Position numbers and translations under genes: made by a program. Shown here piece after piece: positions 12,164-23,562 of a stretch of DNA of 64,000 nt (its first letter is position 1; each line of letters begins with the position of its first letter). Under the pieces are notes generated by a model, which saw only the letters and a list, made by a program, of their open reading frames with translations, made no database searches and was not told the DNA's origin. Origin of the DNA: Gigaspora rosea (lineage: Eukaryota; Glomeromycota; Glomeromycetes; Diversisporales; Gigasporaceae); assembly GCA_003550325.1 (NCBI GenBank), contig QKWP01000049.1, positions 62,609 to 126,608 on the forward strand, in the 5' to 3' direction.

Positions 12164-13118
12164 GGGAGCTTCCAGAAATCAGCTGATTTTTATTTACTAT
12201 GAGCCCACCTCACACCTACCCCACCCACTCACACCTGATACTCAAATTAGCCAATCAGATTTTACGATTATTAAAAAGTTAAATATAACATTTAATAGTA
12301 AATAACTTTTGATTTACTGGACCAAATTTGATGATTTAACTACCAAAATGACTACCAAAATAATCCTCTCAATGAGGGGATTCTAGCGAGCCCAAAATTG
12401 TTTAAATCCAATTACAGGATCCTGTGATCAGAATAGATTTGTGTTGCTATAAAAGTTCTATAATTTATTAAATAATTATAACCCATTTATAGCAACACAA
12501 ATTTATTTCGATCACAGGACCCTGTGATTGGATTTTAACAATTTTGGGCTTGTTAGAATCCTCTCATTGAGAGGATCATTTTGGTATTAAAATCGTCAAA
12601 ATTGGCCTAGTATATCAGAAGTTATTAACAATTAAAAATTAATTTTTAATTGTTAATAACTTCTGATCTACTAGGCCAATTTCGATGATTTTACTACCAA
12701 AATGATTCTCTCAATGAGAGGATTCTAACAAGCCCAAAATTGTTAAAATCCAATTACAGGATCCTAAAATCGAAATAAATTTGTGTTGCTATAAATGGGT
12801 TATAATTATTTAATAAATTATAGAACTTTATAGTAACACAAATCTATTCTGATCACAGGATCCTGTGATTGGATTTTAACGATTTTGGGCTCACTTGAAC
12901 CCTCTCATTGAGAGGATCATTTTGGTAGTTGAATCATCAAATTTGGTCCAGTAGTTCAAAAATTATTGATTATCAAATATTATTAATAAATCTATAATTT
13001 TGGTCAAAAATAATTTTGCAAATTTGGCTGGAATTATGAAATTTTGGCCGGAATTACACCTGATACTTCAGCTGACCCACTCACCCACCCAGAAATTAGC
13101 TGATTTCTGGAAGCTCCC
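12164..13118. mobile_element. Harbinger-like element, GGGAGCTTCCAG family, copy 1
   Basis: The ends are GGGAGCTTCCAGAAATCAG and its inverted counterpart. The flanking trinucleotides are ATA and TTA, whereas the two other copies (25709-27501 and 49698-52432) have TTA on both sides, so a 3 bp TWA target is likely. The interior alternates in orientation: hairpins around CTCTCAATGAGAGGATT, GATCACAGGATCCTGTGATC-like palindromes, and AATTAATTTTTAATTG in the centre. No gene is present. This is the only one of the three copies without a retroposon inserted in it. Confidence 0.7.
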
Positions 13119-13549
13119 TTATATAGCATTCTATTAAATTTTCTTAACAAAAAGAACAAATAAATTTATGATCATTATTAAGGTTATTAAACAAGAAAAA
13201 AAATGTGAATTCAGAAACAAAAAAATTGCTCAACAAAAAATAACAAAACTTTTGAAACGTAATTCGAAGGACAACCTTTAATGAAACTTGTATTGATTAT
13301 CTATAATCAAAAATGTCAAAGATTATTAATTAATAGCTCAAGTTATTGTTACTGTTAGAGTAGTTAGGCCACTTCAATTTAAATTTATATTTAACATAAC
13401 CCCCTCTCTATTGAGCAAATTATGGGAGTTAAACAATATATATATATAATTTTTGGATTCAAATTTCAATTTTCATATTACTAAAATGAACCCATACAAA
13501 AAGATCACCAAAATTAAAGTAGTTGCATGATACAGTCATGCTAAACCTA
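13119..13549. other. AT-rich spacer
   Basis: Nothing gene-like is visible. At 13525-13555 a short stretch (TGCATGATACAGTCATGC, then TAAACC) resembles the conserved stretch shared by 6410-6470 and 32515-32575. Confidence 0.45.
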
Positions 13550-13936
13550 GGAACATTATATAAGTTAGTTAGAATTTATTAATAAAATTTTATGAATCAT
13601 AAGATTTTATAGAATTTTATTAATAAAATTTTATAAAATCTTATTATACACAAATTTTTATTAATTAATTCTAACTTTATGCACTAAGTAAACATGTACA
13701 GCACCTAAAAATACATCAAATTGGCAATATTAGTTTTATTTTACTTAAAATTTGAATAATAGTGTTATATTAGCATAAATTTTAAATAATAGTATTAGGA
13801 AAATATTATATAAATATTAAGAACAGTATAAATTTTATTGAACCAATCAAATCTGTAGTATTAGTTTAAGTAGAAAAACTTTTTTGCGTTCTTAAAAAAG
13901 AGATATTTTTATTACAATTCATATGATAGAATATCC

Positions 13937-14096
13937 TAGTTCGTTATCATAGTTCATTATCTTAGTCCACTATCTTAGTCCACTATTATAGTCCGCTATC
14001 ATAGTCCACTATCATAGACCACTATTATAGTCTACTATAATAGTCTACTTACTATCTTAGACCACTATCATAATTCACTATCTTAGTTCACTATAG
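13937..14096. repeat. Minisatellite, 13 bp unit, about 12 copies
   Basis: Head-to-tail units of the form TAGTCCACTATCA, with variants such as TAGTTCATTATCT and TAGACCACTATTA, fill the stretch, with one 4 bp irregularity near 14050. It is an ordinary variable-number tandem repeat. The units are contiguous with no spacers, so it is not a CRISPR array. Confidence 0.9.
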
Positions 14097-14936
14097 TAAA
14101 AATCTCAAGTTTTTACAGATATATAAACCCTGTCTTTTCTCTCAAGACAGAGTAGATTCTGTCCTTTAATTCTTTTCCTTTATAAAATATTTGTACTTAA
14201 AAATCTTATATTTAATAAACTGATATTATCCTATAAAATATAAAACTATCGCCTTTATATTCTTTGATCTTTTATCATTGTATAAAGGACCTTTATTTTG
14301 TTAGTTATTTATTTATTTGAATGAAATTATTATTCTTTTCTATTTTTTGTCGATATATTCTTTTCTTTAGTATTATTAATCTTGGATTTATTTTCTTTTA
14401 TTATTGACTTCTTTGATATTGTATACATTTCTTACTCTCTCACACGTTAAGTCAAGTGATAGTTTCTTGCCTAAAAGTTACTATATTACAATAGATACAT
14501 AATTTTGGATTTTTGATCAAAAAAAGTCAAATTTAAGCATCTTTTTTCCAAATTTCTAAAAACAAAACTGCTAATTTAATGTATTTTTAGGCTCTGAACA
14601 AGTTTACTTAGTGAATTAAGTTGGAATTAATTAGTAAAATTTTATGAAACATAAGATTTTATAGAATTTTATTAATAAAATTTTATAAATCTTATAATAC
14701 GCAAATTTTTATTAATTAATTCTAATTTATGTACTAAATAAACATATTCGGCACCTAAAAATGCATCAAATCAGCAGAGTTATTTTTATTTTACTTAAAA
14801 TTTGAAGAATAAATATATAATTTTGGATTTTTGATTAAAAAAGTCAAATTTAAGTATCTTTTCTTCAAATTTTAAATAAAAAAAAACAATTCTGCTGATT
14901 TAATGTATTTTTAGGTTCTAAATAAGTTTATTTAGT

Positions 14937-16072
14937 AAAAAAATAAAAAAACTCTTTCTGATGATCACTCGAACCAAATTTTCCTACCAAAAGAAACCAA
15001 AAATTTTTCTTGTTAGAGAGTTGCCTATACATAAAGTATAATAGAACAATACAGAAATATGGTTCTTACAAAGGTCAATTGTGCTGGAAAACTCCTTTAT
15101 ATTCGGCATGCAAAACAGAAGCGTCCTTTTACAAAATAACTGGCAGAAGATAGTGCCCTTGTACAAGAAATTTTGGTTGAGATATGAGTTTCTCTCTGTC
15201 GATGAAGTATTCTGTGGTAAAACAGTAGAGAATAACAAGAAAATAAGTTTTTTGGACTCATGCTTCTTCAAGTTTGATACAAGTAACTCCCTTCTCGCTT
15301 TCGCTCCACTCCCTTTTTTCTTCAAATTTTTTCGAAAAAGTGGCGATTTAGCTTACCCCTGGTAAAAGATCGACATTGTTTACAGTTTTCATTTTCGGAC
15401 GAACTCAGTAGAATGCAACCACGTGTTTGTTTTGGACAATATATTACTACTCCACGTGACAAGGATCTTACATCTATGGTTAAAGAGATATTCGAAAATG
15501 AAACGTTAGTCAAAAGGGTTTATTAATATTAAAGCAAAGCTTTACAGTAGAGATATACAATTGTTGCAGTTGTTATATAGTTTTTGTTTATGCCTGGCAT
15601 GGGCTATAATAGTGTACTTATCATAGATTGTTTCTTTTTTTTTGCCTTTTTCTTTAGTTTTTCTTTTTCTTTTTTGCATTTATTTTGAATTTCGTATAGT
15701 TTTTAGTATTACCCCTCTTTTTTATTTCTCCTTTTATTTTCTTGATATGTTTTATTTTTCTTAGTTAGTTGGAATTTGAATCCTTCTGCTCAAGAAGCTT
15801 GAAAAAGAAGGTTTAGGAAAAAAGTAAGCAATCATGATAAATTAGGACATAAATACTAAATAGTGATATATTAAGCTATCATGCAGAAGACTTAATATGG
15901 AGTTAAAGTTTACTATAGCAGATCGAACATGGGTAATTTGAACTTTAGTTACAAAGAGCCGGGTTAGTTAGTATTTAAAATTTAGGTAGGCTTTAGCCTT
16001 AACTTGTATAAAACCTTAGTGTTAAGTATATAAACCTAATAAAGTACTGGCATGATTACTGAATTAAAAAAA
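14937..16072 (+). mobile_element. 1.1 kb poly(A) retroposon, copy A
   Basis: It is flanked by the 13 bp duplication AAGTTTATTTAGT (14924-14936 and 16073-16085) and ends in nine A residues. The 5' part begins, after an A-rich stretch, with ACTCTTTCTGATGATCAC, the same 5' block as copies B (25886) and C (50481). A polypyrimidine tract lies at about 15625-15760. The 3' end has AATAAAG, then GGCATGATTACTG before the A tail, close to copy C. Short frames (for example 15081-15365) show partial similarity to a frame in copy C (a GMQ...QNNWQ-like segment and KSGDLAYP), but there are stops and I recognise no domain. It could be a long SINE or the 3' part of an undescribed LINE. Confidence 0.78.
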
Positions 16073-16291
16073 AAGTTTATTTAGTGCATATAATTAGAAT
16101 TAATTTGTAAAAGTTTGTGAATTATAAGATTTTATAGAATTTTATTAATAAAATTTTATAAAATCTTATAATACACAAATTTTTAATAATTAATTCTAAC
16201 TTTATGCACTAAGTAAGCATATACAGCACCTAAAATACATCAAATCGGCAGGGTTATTTTTATTTTATTTGAAATTTGGAGAATAGATGTA

Positions 16292-17139
16292 TAGTCAACT
16301 TTTTCTAATCTAAACTGCCGGAACTGCTTTTTTTTACTATGTAAAAATTTGAAAAAGTTCAGTTTTCAAAAAGTTATATATAGCTTATCCGAACTTTATT
16401 CCTTAGATTGTAACACAGGCAAATTTGCCTGCGTATTTTAAAATTTTTAATAAAATTTTAAATATTGATTTTAGCCATATCTTTTCTAAGTAAAAAATAT
16501 TCTTTAAGTTTTGTTTTAGTAACTTTGTTATAAAATTTTTTTAAAATCATTAGAAAACTTTAATATAATAAATGTTTAAAGTTCTTGTATTGGCATTTTT
16601 ACTATTAAAATTTTTCTTTAGATTTTTTCAAATTTTATATGTTCCTGTCTATAAAAAAAATCTTTACTTCTAATACAAGTCTTAATTTTTACAAGTAAAT
16701 CATTAAAGTTGCAATAATGAAAGTTGTCATCCTTTATATAAACTACAATATTGTCTTAAGAACTATAGTTCTAAAACTAAAACTAAATAAGATCGCAGAA
16801 AAATTGTAATAAAATTTTTTAAAAAAATTTTTTCTTAAAATTATCTATTTTCAGCTTATATGTAACTATAATTTATTTTCTTATAATATAAAAACTAATT
16901 TTGCAAAAAAGTAATCCTTATTTTCAAATATAATTGTACAAAGTTTTATTTAATTATTTTAGTATTTTAAAAAAGTAAATCAGAGCTAAAAAAGTACAAA
17001 AACGCAGGCAAATTTACCTGTGTTCTACTACAATCTAAGGGATAATAAAATTTACAAATGTTCTAGGAGATTTTGTTTGGTTTAGAAAGAGTTTAATAGT
17101 GTTCAGTTTAGAGAGATTTGGATTAGAGAGAGGCGACTG
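16292..17139. mobile_element. Pogo-like TIR element (about 850 bp)
   Basis: The left end TAGTCAACTTTTTCTAATC and the right end, in reverse complement CAGTCGCCTCTCTCTAATC, are inverted repeats of the pogo/Tigger style. TA flanks both sides (16290-16291 and 17140-17141). Deleting the element and one TA rejoins the host repeat exactly as seen at about 14810. No transposase frame remains. It contains an inner inverted repeat at 16401-17040. Confidence 0.75.
16401..17040. repeat. Inner inverted repeat within the pogo-like element
   Basis: CCTTAGATTGTA at 16401 and TACAATCTAAGG ending at 17040 are inverted. Just inside lie ACACAGGCAAATTTGCCTGCG and its inverse with one change and a 4-5 bp indel. 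It may be a nested TIR element or part of the parent; no target duplication was found. Confidence 0.6.
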
Positions 17140-17216
17140 TATAATTTTGGATTTTTGATCAAAAAAGTCAAATTTAAGCATCTTTTCTTCAAATTTCAAG
17201 TAAAATAAAAGCAATA

Positions 17217-17556
17217 CAGTCAACCCTCCATAAATGCAACTCGTAAGGACAAGCCTACAACGTGCATTTAGAGAGTTTTGCATTTAGAGAGAGCCAATTA
17301 AATTGTAGCTTTTAAAAATTAGATCATCAAGTTTGTGTAACTTCTACCAAAATGTATAACCTATCTTAAATACTAAAATTTGATTGGCCATGTGCATTTA
17401 GGGAGGTTTGTGTAATATAAAATGTTATTTAAGAGAACGTGCATTTACAGAATATAGAACGTGCATTTAGCACTAATAACATTTTACGGAATAGAAAAAA
17501 CGTGCATTTAGAGAGGTATTGCATTTATGGAGGTTGCATTTATGGAGGGTTGACTG
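17217..17556. mobile_element. Pogo/Tigger-like MITE (340 bp), copy 2
   Basis: Its ends CAGTCAACCCTCCATAAATG are mirrored at the right and TA flanks both sides (17215-17216 and 17557-17558). It is an inverted copy of 9814-10158, sharing TGCATTTATGGAGGTTGC-type blocks throughout. It sits in the palindromic host repeat; the host reads 'aaataaaagcaa' before and 'ctgctaatttaatg' after, as in uninterrupted copies. Confidence 0.9.
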
Positions 17557-18075
17557 TACTGCTAATTTAATGTATTTTTAGGCTCTGAACAAGTTCACCT
17601 AGTGAAATAAGTTAGAATTAATTAGTAAAATTTTATAAATAATAAGATTATATAGAATTTTATTAATAAAATTTTAAAAAATTTTATAATTCACAATATT
17701 TTACTAATTAATTCTAACTTATTTCACTAGGTAAACTTGTTCAGAGCCTAAAAATACATTAAATTGGTAGTCTTGTTTTTATTTTCCTTGAAATTTGGAA
17801 AAAAGATACTTAAATTTGATTTTTTGATCAAAAATTCAAAATTATGTATCTATTCTCCAAATTTCAAGTAAAATAAAAATAACTCTACTGATTTGATATA
17901 TTTTTAGGTGCTGTATATGTTTACTTAGTGCATAAAGTTAGAATTAATTAATAAAAATTTATATATTATAAGATTTTATAGAATTTTATTAATAAAATTC
18001 TATAAAATCTTATGATTCATAAAATTTTACTACTATTTTACTAATTAATTCTAACTTTATGCACTAAGTAACCTT

Positions 18076-18585
18076 GTTAGCACCAAAAAATAAATATAAG
18101 AATATTTAAACTCAGACCAGTCTGTATAAAATTTAGAATTTGAGTCTGGTTTGATCACAGACTGGACCTGAACTGGACCCATTCCAATTCTGCTCAGACC
18201 TGAACCGGACCTAATCATTTGTTGTTTAAGTCCCCCTCTTTTAAAAAATTTTGAACTTTTTATGTTAAACAAAGAATTAATCTTATTGCTATACATATAG
18301 TACTTCCAGTATGTCTGTATGTTACTGTATGTTTAAATTAAAAAAAATATAATGCTAGTTATACTGTAATTGCATTACAATTACAACAACAAACTTAAAT
18401 ACTATAATCAAACATGATATCTTTTAATTACTCGTCCAAGTTCAAAGGGTTATTATTTACATGGTTTTAAAACTAAAATTTTAATATATATTTATTAAAA
18501 TTTATTATAGTTAACAGTTTATTTATTTCTTTATTAAGATTATTAAAATTACATTTGATGTTTTGGATATTATATATTATATAAC
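18076..18585. other. AT-rich spacer
   Basis: A run of GGTCTG/CCAGTC motifs at 18110-18220 resembles a similar motif run at 56830-56950. No gene or element ends were defined. Confidence 0.45.
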
Positions 18586-18825
18586 CATATCGGCAGATTT
18601 ACACAATTGGACCTTTTTTCAAGACCCTGATTTTCATATAATTTTGCAAATCAACTACCTTATCTCTAAGATCTAATAGGTTGGCGCTTATCTAATGGGT
18701 TTATTTATATTGGTTAGTTATTTGTTGATCATCTGATCATCATCTGACCAATGAACTTTTGCAAACAATCGAATTTTGGTGACAATTTTAGGGCCCAATT
18801 TCAATTCCGTAAATTTGCCTATATG
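18586..18825. mobile_element. Short MITE (240 bp), CATATCGGC TIR family
   Basis: The left end CATATCGGCAGATTTACAC and the right end, inverted CATATAGGCAAATTTACGG, match over about 28 bp with changes. Both are followed inward by a GGGCC/GGACC-T-rich block, as in the copies at 1, 19490 and 46073. No clear target duplication was seen and there is no gene. Confidence 0.7.
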
Positions 18826-19489
18826 CTTTACATTAACAATACTATTCCTTTAAATTTGCCTATTATTTTTTTCTGTTTACATTTTTTTTTTTTACAAAAA
18901 TACTTGAAAATACAGTACTTATTTGTGAGGATACTTAGTTTAGCCAAAAGAAAAAAAAGAAAAAAAAAATAATTAGCTTACTTGTCCTAGTTATCATGCA
19001 GAGGTGTATTTTATGACTAGGTTTATAATAACCCAAAGTTTTATCCTATAAAGGATGAAGCATGAGTAATATCCAAAGAAAAATTTAATTTTGTTCTAGA
19101 GTTAGGGCCGATAGATTATCTTTAGTAAGAAGTAAAAAAATACATATCGATGTTAACTATGAGCAATAACAGAAAAAATCATACAGAGTCCAAAAAGCTT
19201 TGTAATAAAAAAAAAACAATTATACTAAAAAATAAGATGTTCTGCCTTGGGAGCGTGATGAGGCTTATCACTTTACCATTCTGATTCTATTGTGCTAATC
19301 GCAATTAGGTCTAGCCATCATAGAACCCCGAACAATATATATAGAGGTTATATTGACTTTAATATAAAATTTTTAAAAATTTTATTCACTTTATATAAAG
19401 CTAATTAACCAAATTTTTTATATAAGCTAAAATAATTAAATATTTTTATCCAAAATTTAAATATAACTTAATTAGCAATTCATGTAAGA
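18826..19489. other. AT-rich spacer, nothing recognised
   Basis: There is a poly(A)-rich stretch near 18950-18970 and otherwise no repeat, RNA gene or coding signal that I can support. Confidence 0.45.
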
Positions 19490-19987
19490 CATATCAGCGG
19501 ATCGGCATAATTGGGCCTTTTTTCAATAAACTGTTATACAAAAATTTGCTTCTAAGTGACGTTGAAAAACTAACAAATGAAGCACTTGTTACAACTAACA
19601 AAAGGGCTTCTTTGATGTCTAGACAAGTTAAAAAACCAAAAAAATCTAATAAAAAAGCTATGCTAAGCTGTAGAAAGAAATACTTTTACCGTTTGTTGAA
19701 ATACTCAGGTGTTTTAGGATGGGTTGGGCATTGTAAGATGGGTTGGTAACTATCAAGGGTAAATTCGGATGCTAATTTTCAAAAAAATGGCCTTTTTAAT
19801 CTACTTTTGGCTTATAATTAAATACATGAATTTCATAATGTTCTACGTACTTAATTATAAATACAAAGCTGGTTAAAAGGCCGTTTTTGTGAAAATTCGC
19901 TCTATAATAAATTTTTGAGCAAAATTTTTTTGATAATCCTCGATCATGATTGGTCGATTTACCCAACTATGCCGATCCGCTGATATG
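19490..19987 (+). mobile_element. TIR element (498 bp), CATATCGGC family
   Basis: The ends CATATCAGCGGATCGGCATA and its inverse match over about 25 bp with two differences, the best-preserved TIR of this family here. The left 160 bp match positions 1-157 inverted. A short Lys/Arg-rich frame (19546-19749) continues beyond the shared block, but nothing identifies it as a protein. No convincing target duplication was found. Confidence 0.8.
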
Positions 19988-21199
19988 AACAGGACAATTT
20001 ATAAAATTTTATATAATAAAAATAAGCAAATTTACTGTAACATTTCGAATGTTGGAATCCAGTTTGTCTACAATATAAAGTATTAATAGTTTAAATATAA
20101 TATAAATTTAAATTATATAGGCATAAAAATATGGAATTTGTCTTTCTTTTTATTAAAAGTCTGGTAGAATTTTCTAAAAATAAAAGGTACTTTACTAAGA
20201 GCTGAAATTTTTTTTAAGTACTTTACTAAGAGCTGAAGTTTGAATTTTAAAAAAAACCATCTTTTTACTATATAATTTTGGGAAATTGGATTCCATATTA
20301 CTATTAATACTTATCCTCAACTTTTGTCCTGTTCTTACGTGAATTGCTAATTAATAAAAAATATATATAATTTAAAATACTATAAGTTATATATTTTTTA
20401 TTGATTTTTGTCAATTTAATAACATTTTTGAATTCTTTAATAATTATACTGTATATTATTTATATGTGCTATTAATTGAATTGTGCATTATTTTCACAGT
20501 ATATGCACGTTGTTTGGTAAAAGTGCATTATATTATGTGCACTTATCATTATAGAGAAAGTGTGATTTTAAGTGATTATCAATAGATGAACTACGTAATA
20601 TATTTTTTATATAAAATCCTTTTCTTAGCTGGCAAATTTACAACTAAGCGATTCTTACACTAAGTTATGAGTTTTTTTTTTGCCATTTATTGGAAACCAA
20701 CTTTTTTTTGTTTCTTTCTAAACAAGCAAATTTTTACTTAAATTAATCGAACAAAATTGAATAAACTGGTAATTCTTTTAAATCTTGTTTCATAATTTTG
20801 TTCTTTGGAGCATAATACTTACCTGTACAAAATTTGGATTCGAAGCAATTAATTTTAAAGGCTGTGCATCTAAATAAAGATTTGAACTTGTGTGTTAAAG
20901 AATAAACGCCGGTTCTAATTAAAGAATACAAAACCTTGTAATCGTAGAGTATTGACTATATTTATTTATTGTGTCAATTCAGGCCCGTGGGCGCTAATTT
21001 TCTTGAGTAATATTAACTAATCTTTGGAGTTTAAAAGTTAGATATTTCTTTTCTCAGGTTTTCTCCTTCGATGTATTTCATGACCTCAAAATAACACTAC
21101 AAGAATTATTTCCCAAAATTATCGTCTGTCATCGAGTGCTCTTACATTTTTGCCAATCATTTTACTCATGTGATGAAAAAATGATGTATCTTTTTTTAA
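19988..21199. other. Mostly featureless AT-rich stretch
   Basis: A 20 bp tandem duplication TACTTTACTAAGAGCTGAAN occurs near 20188-20240. A 62-codon minus-strand frame (20743-20931) is not recognised and has no support. No RNA gene or element ends were seen. Confidence 0.45.
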
Positions 21200-21470
21200 A
21201 TCGTCATTTTCAAATTACAGTAAGAATATTATATGATGTATATAAATTTAACCTTTTAAAAGTATGTGTTTGTGAATATTTGATATTAAAAAAAACAAAT
21301 TCAATTGCACTAATTTTAAATCATTGTCATTTTCAAATTACAGACGTGAGAATATTGCTATTTGCTTGGTAAGCATGATTGTGTATACGAATTTAATTAA
21401 CCTTTTAAAGGTAAGTGTTTGTAAATATTTGATATTTAAAAAAAAAATTCAATAGCACTAATTTGAATAT
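21200..21470. repeat. Tandem duplication, unit about 130 bp
   Basis: Two imperfect copies begin at about 21205 and 21328, each running CATTTTCAAATTACAG, then AATTTAA, CCTTTTAAA, GTGTTTGT, AATATTTGATATT, A-run, TTCAAT, GCACTAATTT. The second copy carries small indels. Confidence 0.75.
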
Positions 21471-21539
21471 GAGTAAACTTTGATCAGTTGCGATGTAATA
21501 TTGCTGATTAATGAAAAGAATCTTATTCGTTGCGCAAAC

Positions 21540-23562
21540 TTTGTATTGCATCAGCAAATTTATAATAGTGTAATCTTACGTAAGGTCTTACGAACCGTAA
21601 TATAAGCAAAATATTACATAATATATTTCGAAATATTTCGAAATATCAATATTTCGAAATATTACGAAATTAATTTCGAAATATTTCGAAATATATTACG
21701 AAATATTTCGAACCCTTTCAAAATATGTTACAAAATATTTCGAACCCTTTTAATTAATTTAGGACTAGGAAACCAAGCTGGATCAGTAGATCTGTAACCT
21801 AGATCGCGCATTAGACTGATTTTTCGAAATAGTTTGAAATAGTTTGACGATGTTCAAATTCTGTACTACAAGATCAGATTAGATCTTTTGTTTATAATTA
21901 AATCTTCTATTTTGTTTTTTTTCGCTTTTTTATTTTCGTTCCTTTTCGTTCCTTTCGTTCCTTTTCGTTTCATTTTTTGTTTTCGTTTGTTTTTTTCATT
22001 TTATTTTATTTATTTATTTTTTAATTTTTTTATTTTATTTTTATTTCGGTACTTTACAAGAAAAACAAACACTTTTTGAAACCTTGCGCATGCCAACTAC
22101 GACTTCCGACACATTCAAGAACACACCCCCAGCAATTTCTAAATTTTCAAAAACGCTTCTTTGGAGAAATGGAGAAATGGTCACAAGTTTTCGCAAGTTT
22201 TCGCAAGTCTTTGCAAGTTTTTGCAAGTTCTTGCAAGGCTTCGCTTCATTTATTTTTTCGTTTCGTGTTTTTTGTTTTTGTTTTTTTTTTTTTATTTTTA
22301 AAATTTTTTTTATTAATTTATTTCATTTCGGCACTTTACGAGAACAGAACCCTTACTTCCTGGCACTTTGCAAGAAAACCAACCCGGACTTTTTCGGCAC
22401 TTCGCGACTTTTTTGGAATTTCAGAATTTGCAAGAACGCGAACAGTTTTTGCAAGTTTTTGCAAGTTTTTGCAAGTTCTTGCAAGGTTTCGCTTTATTTA
22501 TTTTTCGTTTCGTGTTTTTTGTTTTTGTTTTTTTAGTTTATTTTTTAATTATTTTATTTATTTTTATTTTGGCACTTTGCGAGAAAAACTAAAACTTTTC
22601 GAAACCTTGCGCATGCCAACTACGACTTTCGACACTTTCAAGAACACATACCAGCAATTTCTAAATTTTCAAGAACGCTTTTTTAGAGAAATAGGCGCAA
22701 GTTTTCGCAAGTTTTCACAAGTTTTCGCAAGTTTTTGCAAGTTCTTGCAAAGTTTCGTTTCATTTATTTTTTCGTTTCGTGTTTTTTGTTTTTGTTTTTT
22801 TGGTTTATTTTTAAAATTTTTTTATTAATTTATTTTATTTCGGCACTTTGCGAGAAAAACAACAACTATTCAAAACCTTGCGCATTCCAAAAACAACTTC
22901 AGACACTTTCAAAAATGATAGAAAACAAAGAAGCGAAGATAATAGCTAACTGTGGAAAGAGCGAAAATAAGTATATAGGGCTAGTTTTTTGTATATAGTA
23001 ATAGAATTAGATGCGACATAGTGCGAAAGTAGTTTAAAATATTTGTAATAATGTAAAAATAATATGTAATATATAATAAAGTATGTAATATTAATTAAAA
23101 ATGTATATTTAATAAATGTAAAATATAATATATAATAATAAATAAAAAAATAAAAATTTTATATTAAATTGCAAAACTGTGCGTAATATTGCGAAAACCT
23201 GTAAAAAAGCATGATTATGTGAATATGTATATCGTTTATTTATTTTTTAAAAAATTTTAAAAATTTGCGAAAATTTGCAAAATATTGCGAAACAATGCGA
23301 AAATATCAAAATATTACCTCCTGCGCGCATTAGTTTATTGATCTGCATGAGTACACGACCCCTGTAGGGGTAATTTGCATTTTTTTTATTTGCAATATAT
23401 TTCGAAATATTTCGAAATAATAACCGTAATATTACCGTAATATAGTGTAATATATTGCGTAATATGCCGTATCAATCGTAAGATTTCTGTAATATTATGG
23501 GCCATAATATCTTACGTAAGATTACATATATATAATTCGCTAATGCTGATATATGAATAACA
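21540..23562. mobile_element. 2 kb TIR element with tandem-repeat interior
   Basis: TAATCTTACGTAAG near 21571 is mirrored by CTTACGTAAGATTA at 23510-23524. Similarity may extend outward about 30 bp on each side (ATCAGCA, then AATT-TATA). Just inside both ends are dense ATATTTCGAAAT repeats and GTAATATTACCGTAATAT repeats, partly inverted. The centre is the tandem array at 22040-22870. No transposase frame was recognised, and the superfamily and target duplication are unresolved. Confidence 0.65.
22040..22870. repeat. Tandem array, unit about 240-280 bp, with 10 bp sub-repeats
   Basis: Copies start at about 22048, 22328, 22568 and 22840, each with GGCACTTTGCGAGAAAAAC, then AACCTTGCGCATGCCAAC, TTTCGACACTTTCAAGAAC, a run of the 10-mer TTTTCGCAAG (with TTTTTGCAAG variants), and a T-rich TTTCGTTTCGTGTTTTTTG tract. 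The long open frames across this array on the plus strand are a by-product of the repeat and low stop content; their Phe/Ser/Cys/Lys-rich repeated peptides look like no known protein. Confidence 0.8.

Larger units (their letters stand above)
13550..18075. repeat. Array of self-complementary repeats, interrupted by later insertions
   Basis: Two hairpin modules alternate. Module 1 is TTAGAATTAATTAGTAAAAT, then a TTTATTAATAAAATTTTA centre, then its inverse, bounded by 'ctaagtaaacatgt' or 'gaacaagtttac' sequence. Module 2 is a hairpin around TTTTTGATCAAAAA with AAATTTAAGCAT arms. Host pieces are seen at about 13550-13730, 14500-14936, 16073-16289, 17140-17216 and 17557-18075. Removing the insertions at 14937-16072, 16292-17139 and 17217-17556 restores continuity of the host sequence. 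The same modules make up the interior of the MULE-like element at 8271, so this may be a fragmented relative. Confidence 0.7.

Noticed and set aside
13937-14096. Possible CRISPR array
   Set aside because: The 13 bp units are contiguous with no spacers, and the genome is eukaryotic.
22076-22998. Long plus-strand open frames (up to 250 codons)
   Set aside because: They follow a tandem repeat of about 270 bp with T-rich tracts in all three frames; the repeated Phe/Ser/Lys peptides are a by-product of the repeat.
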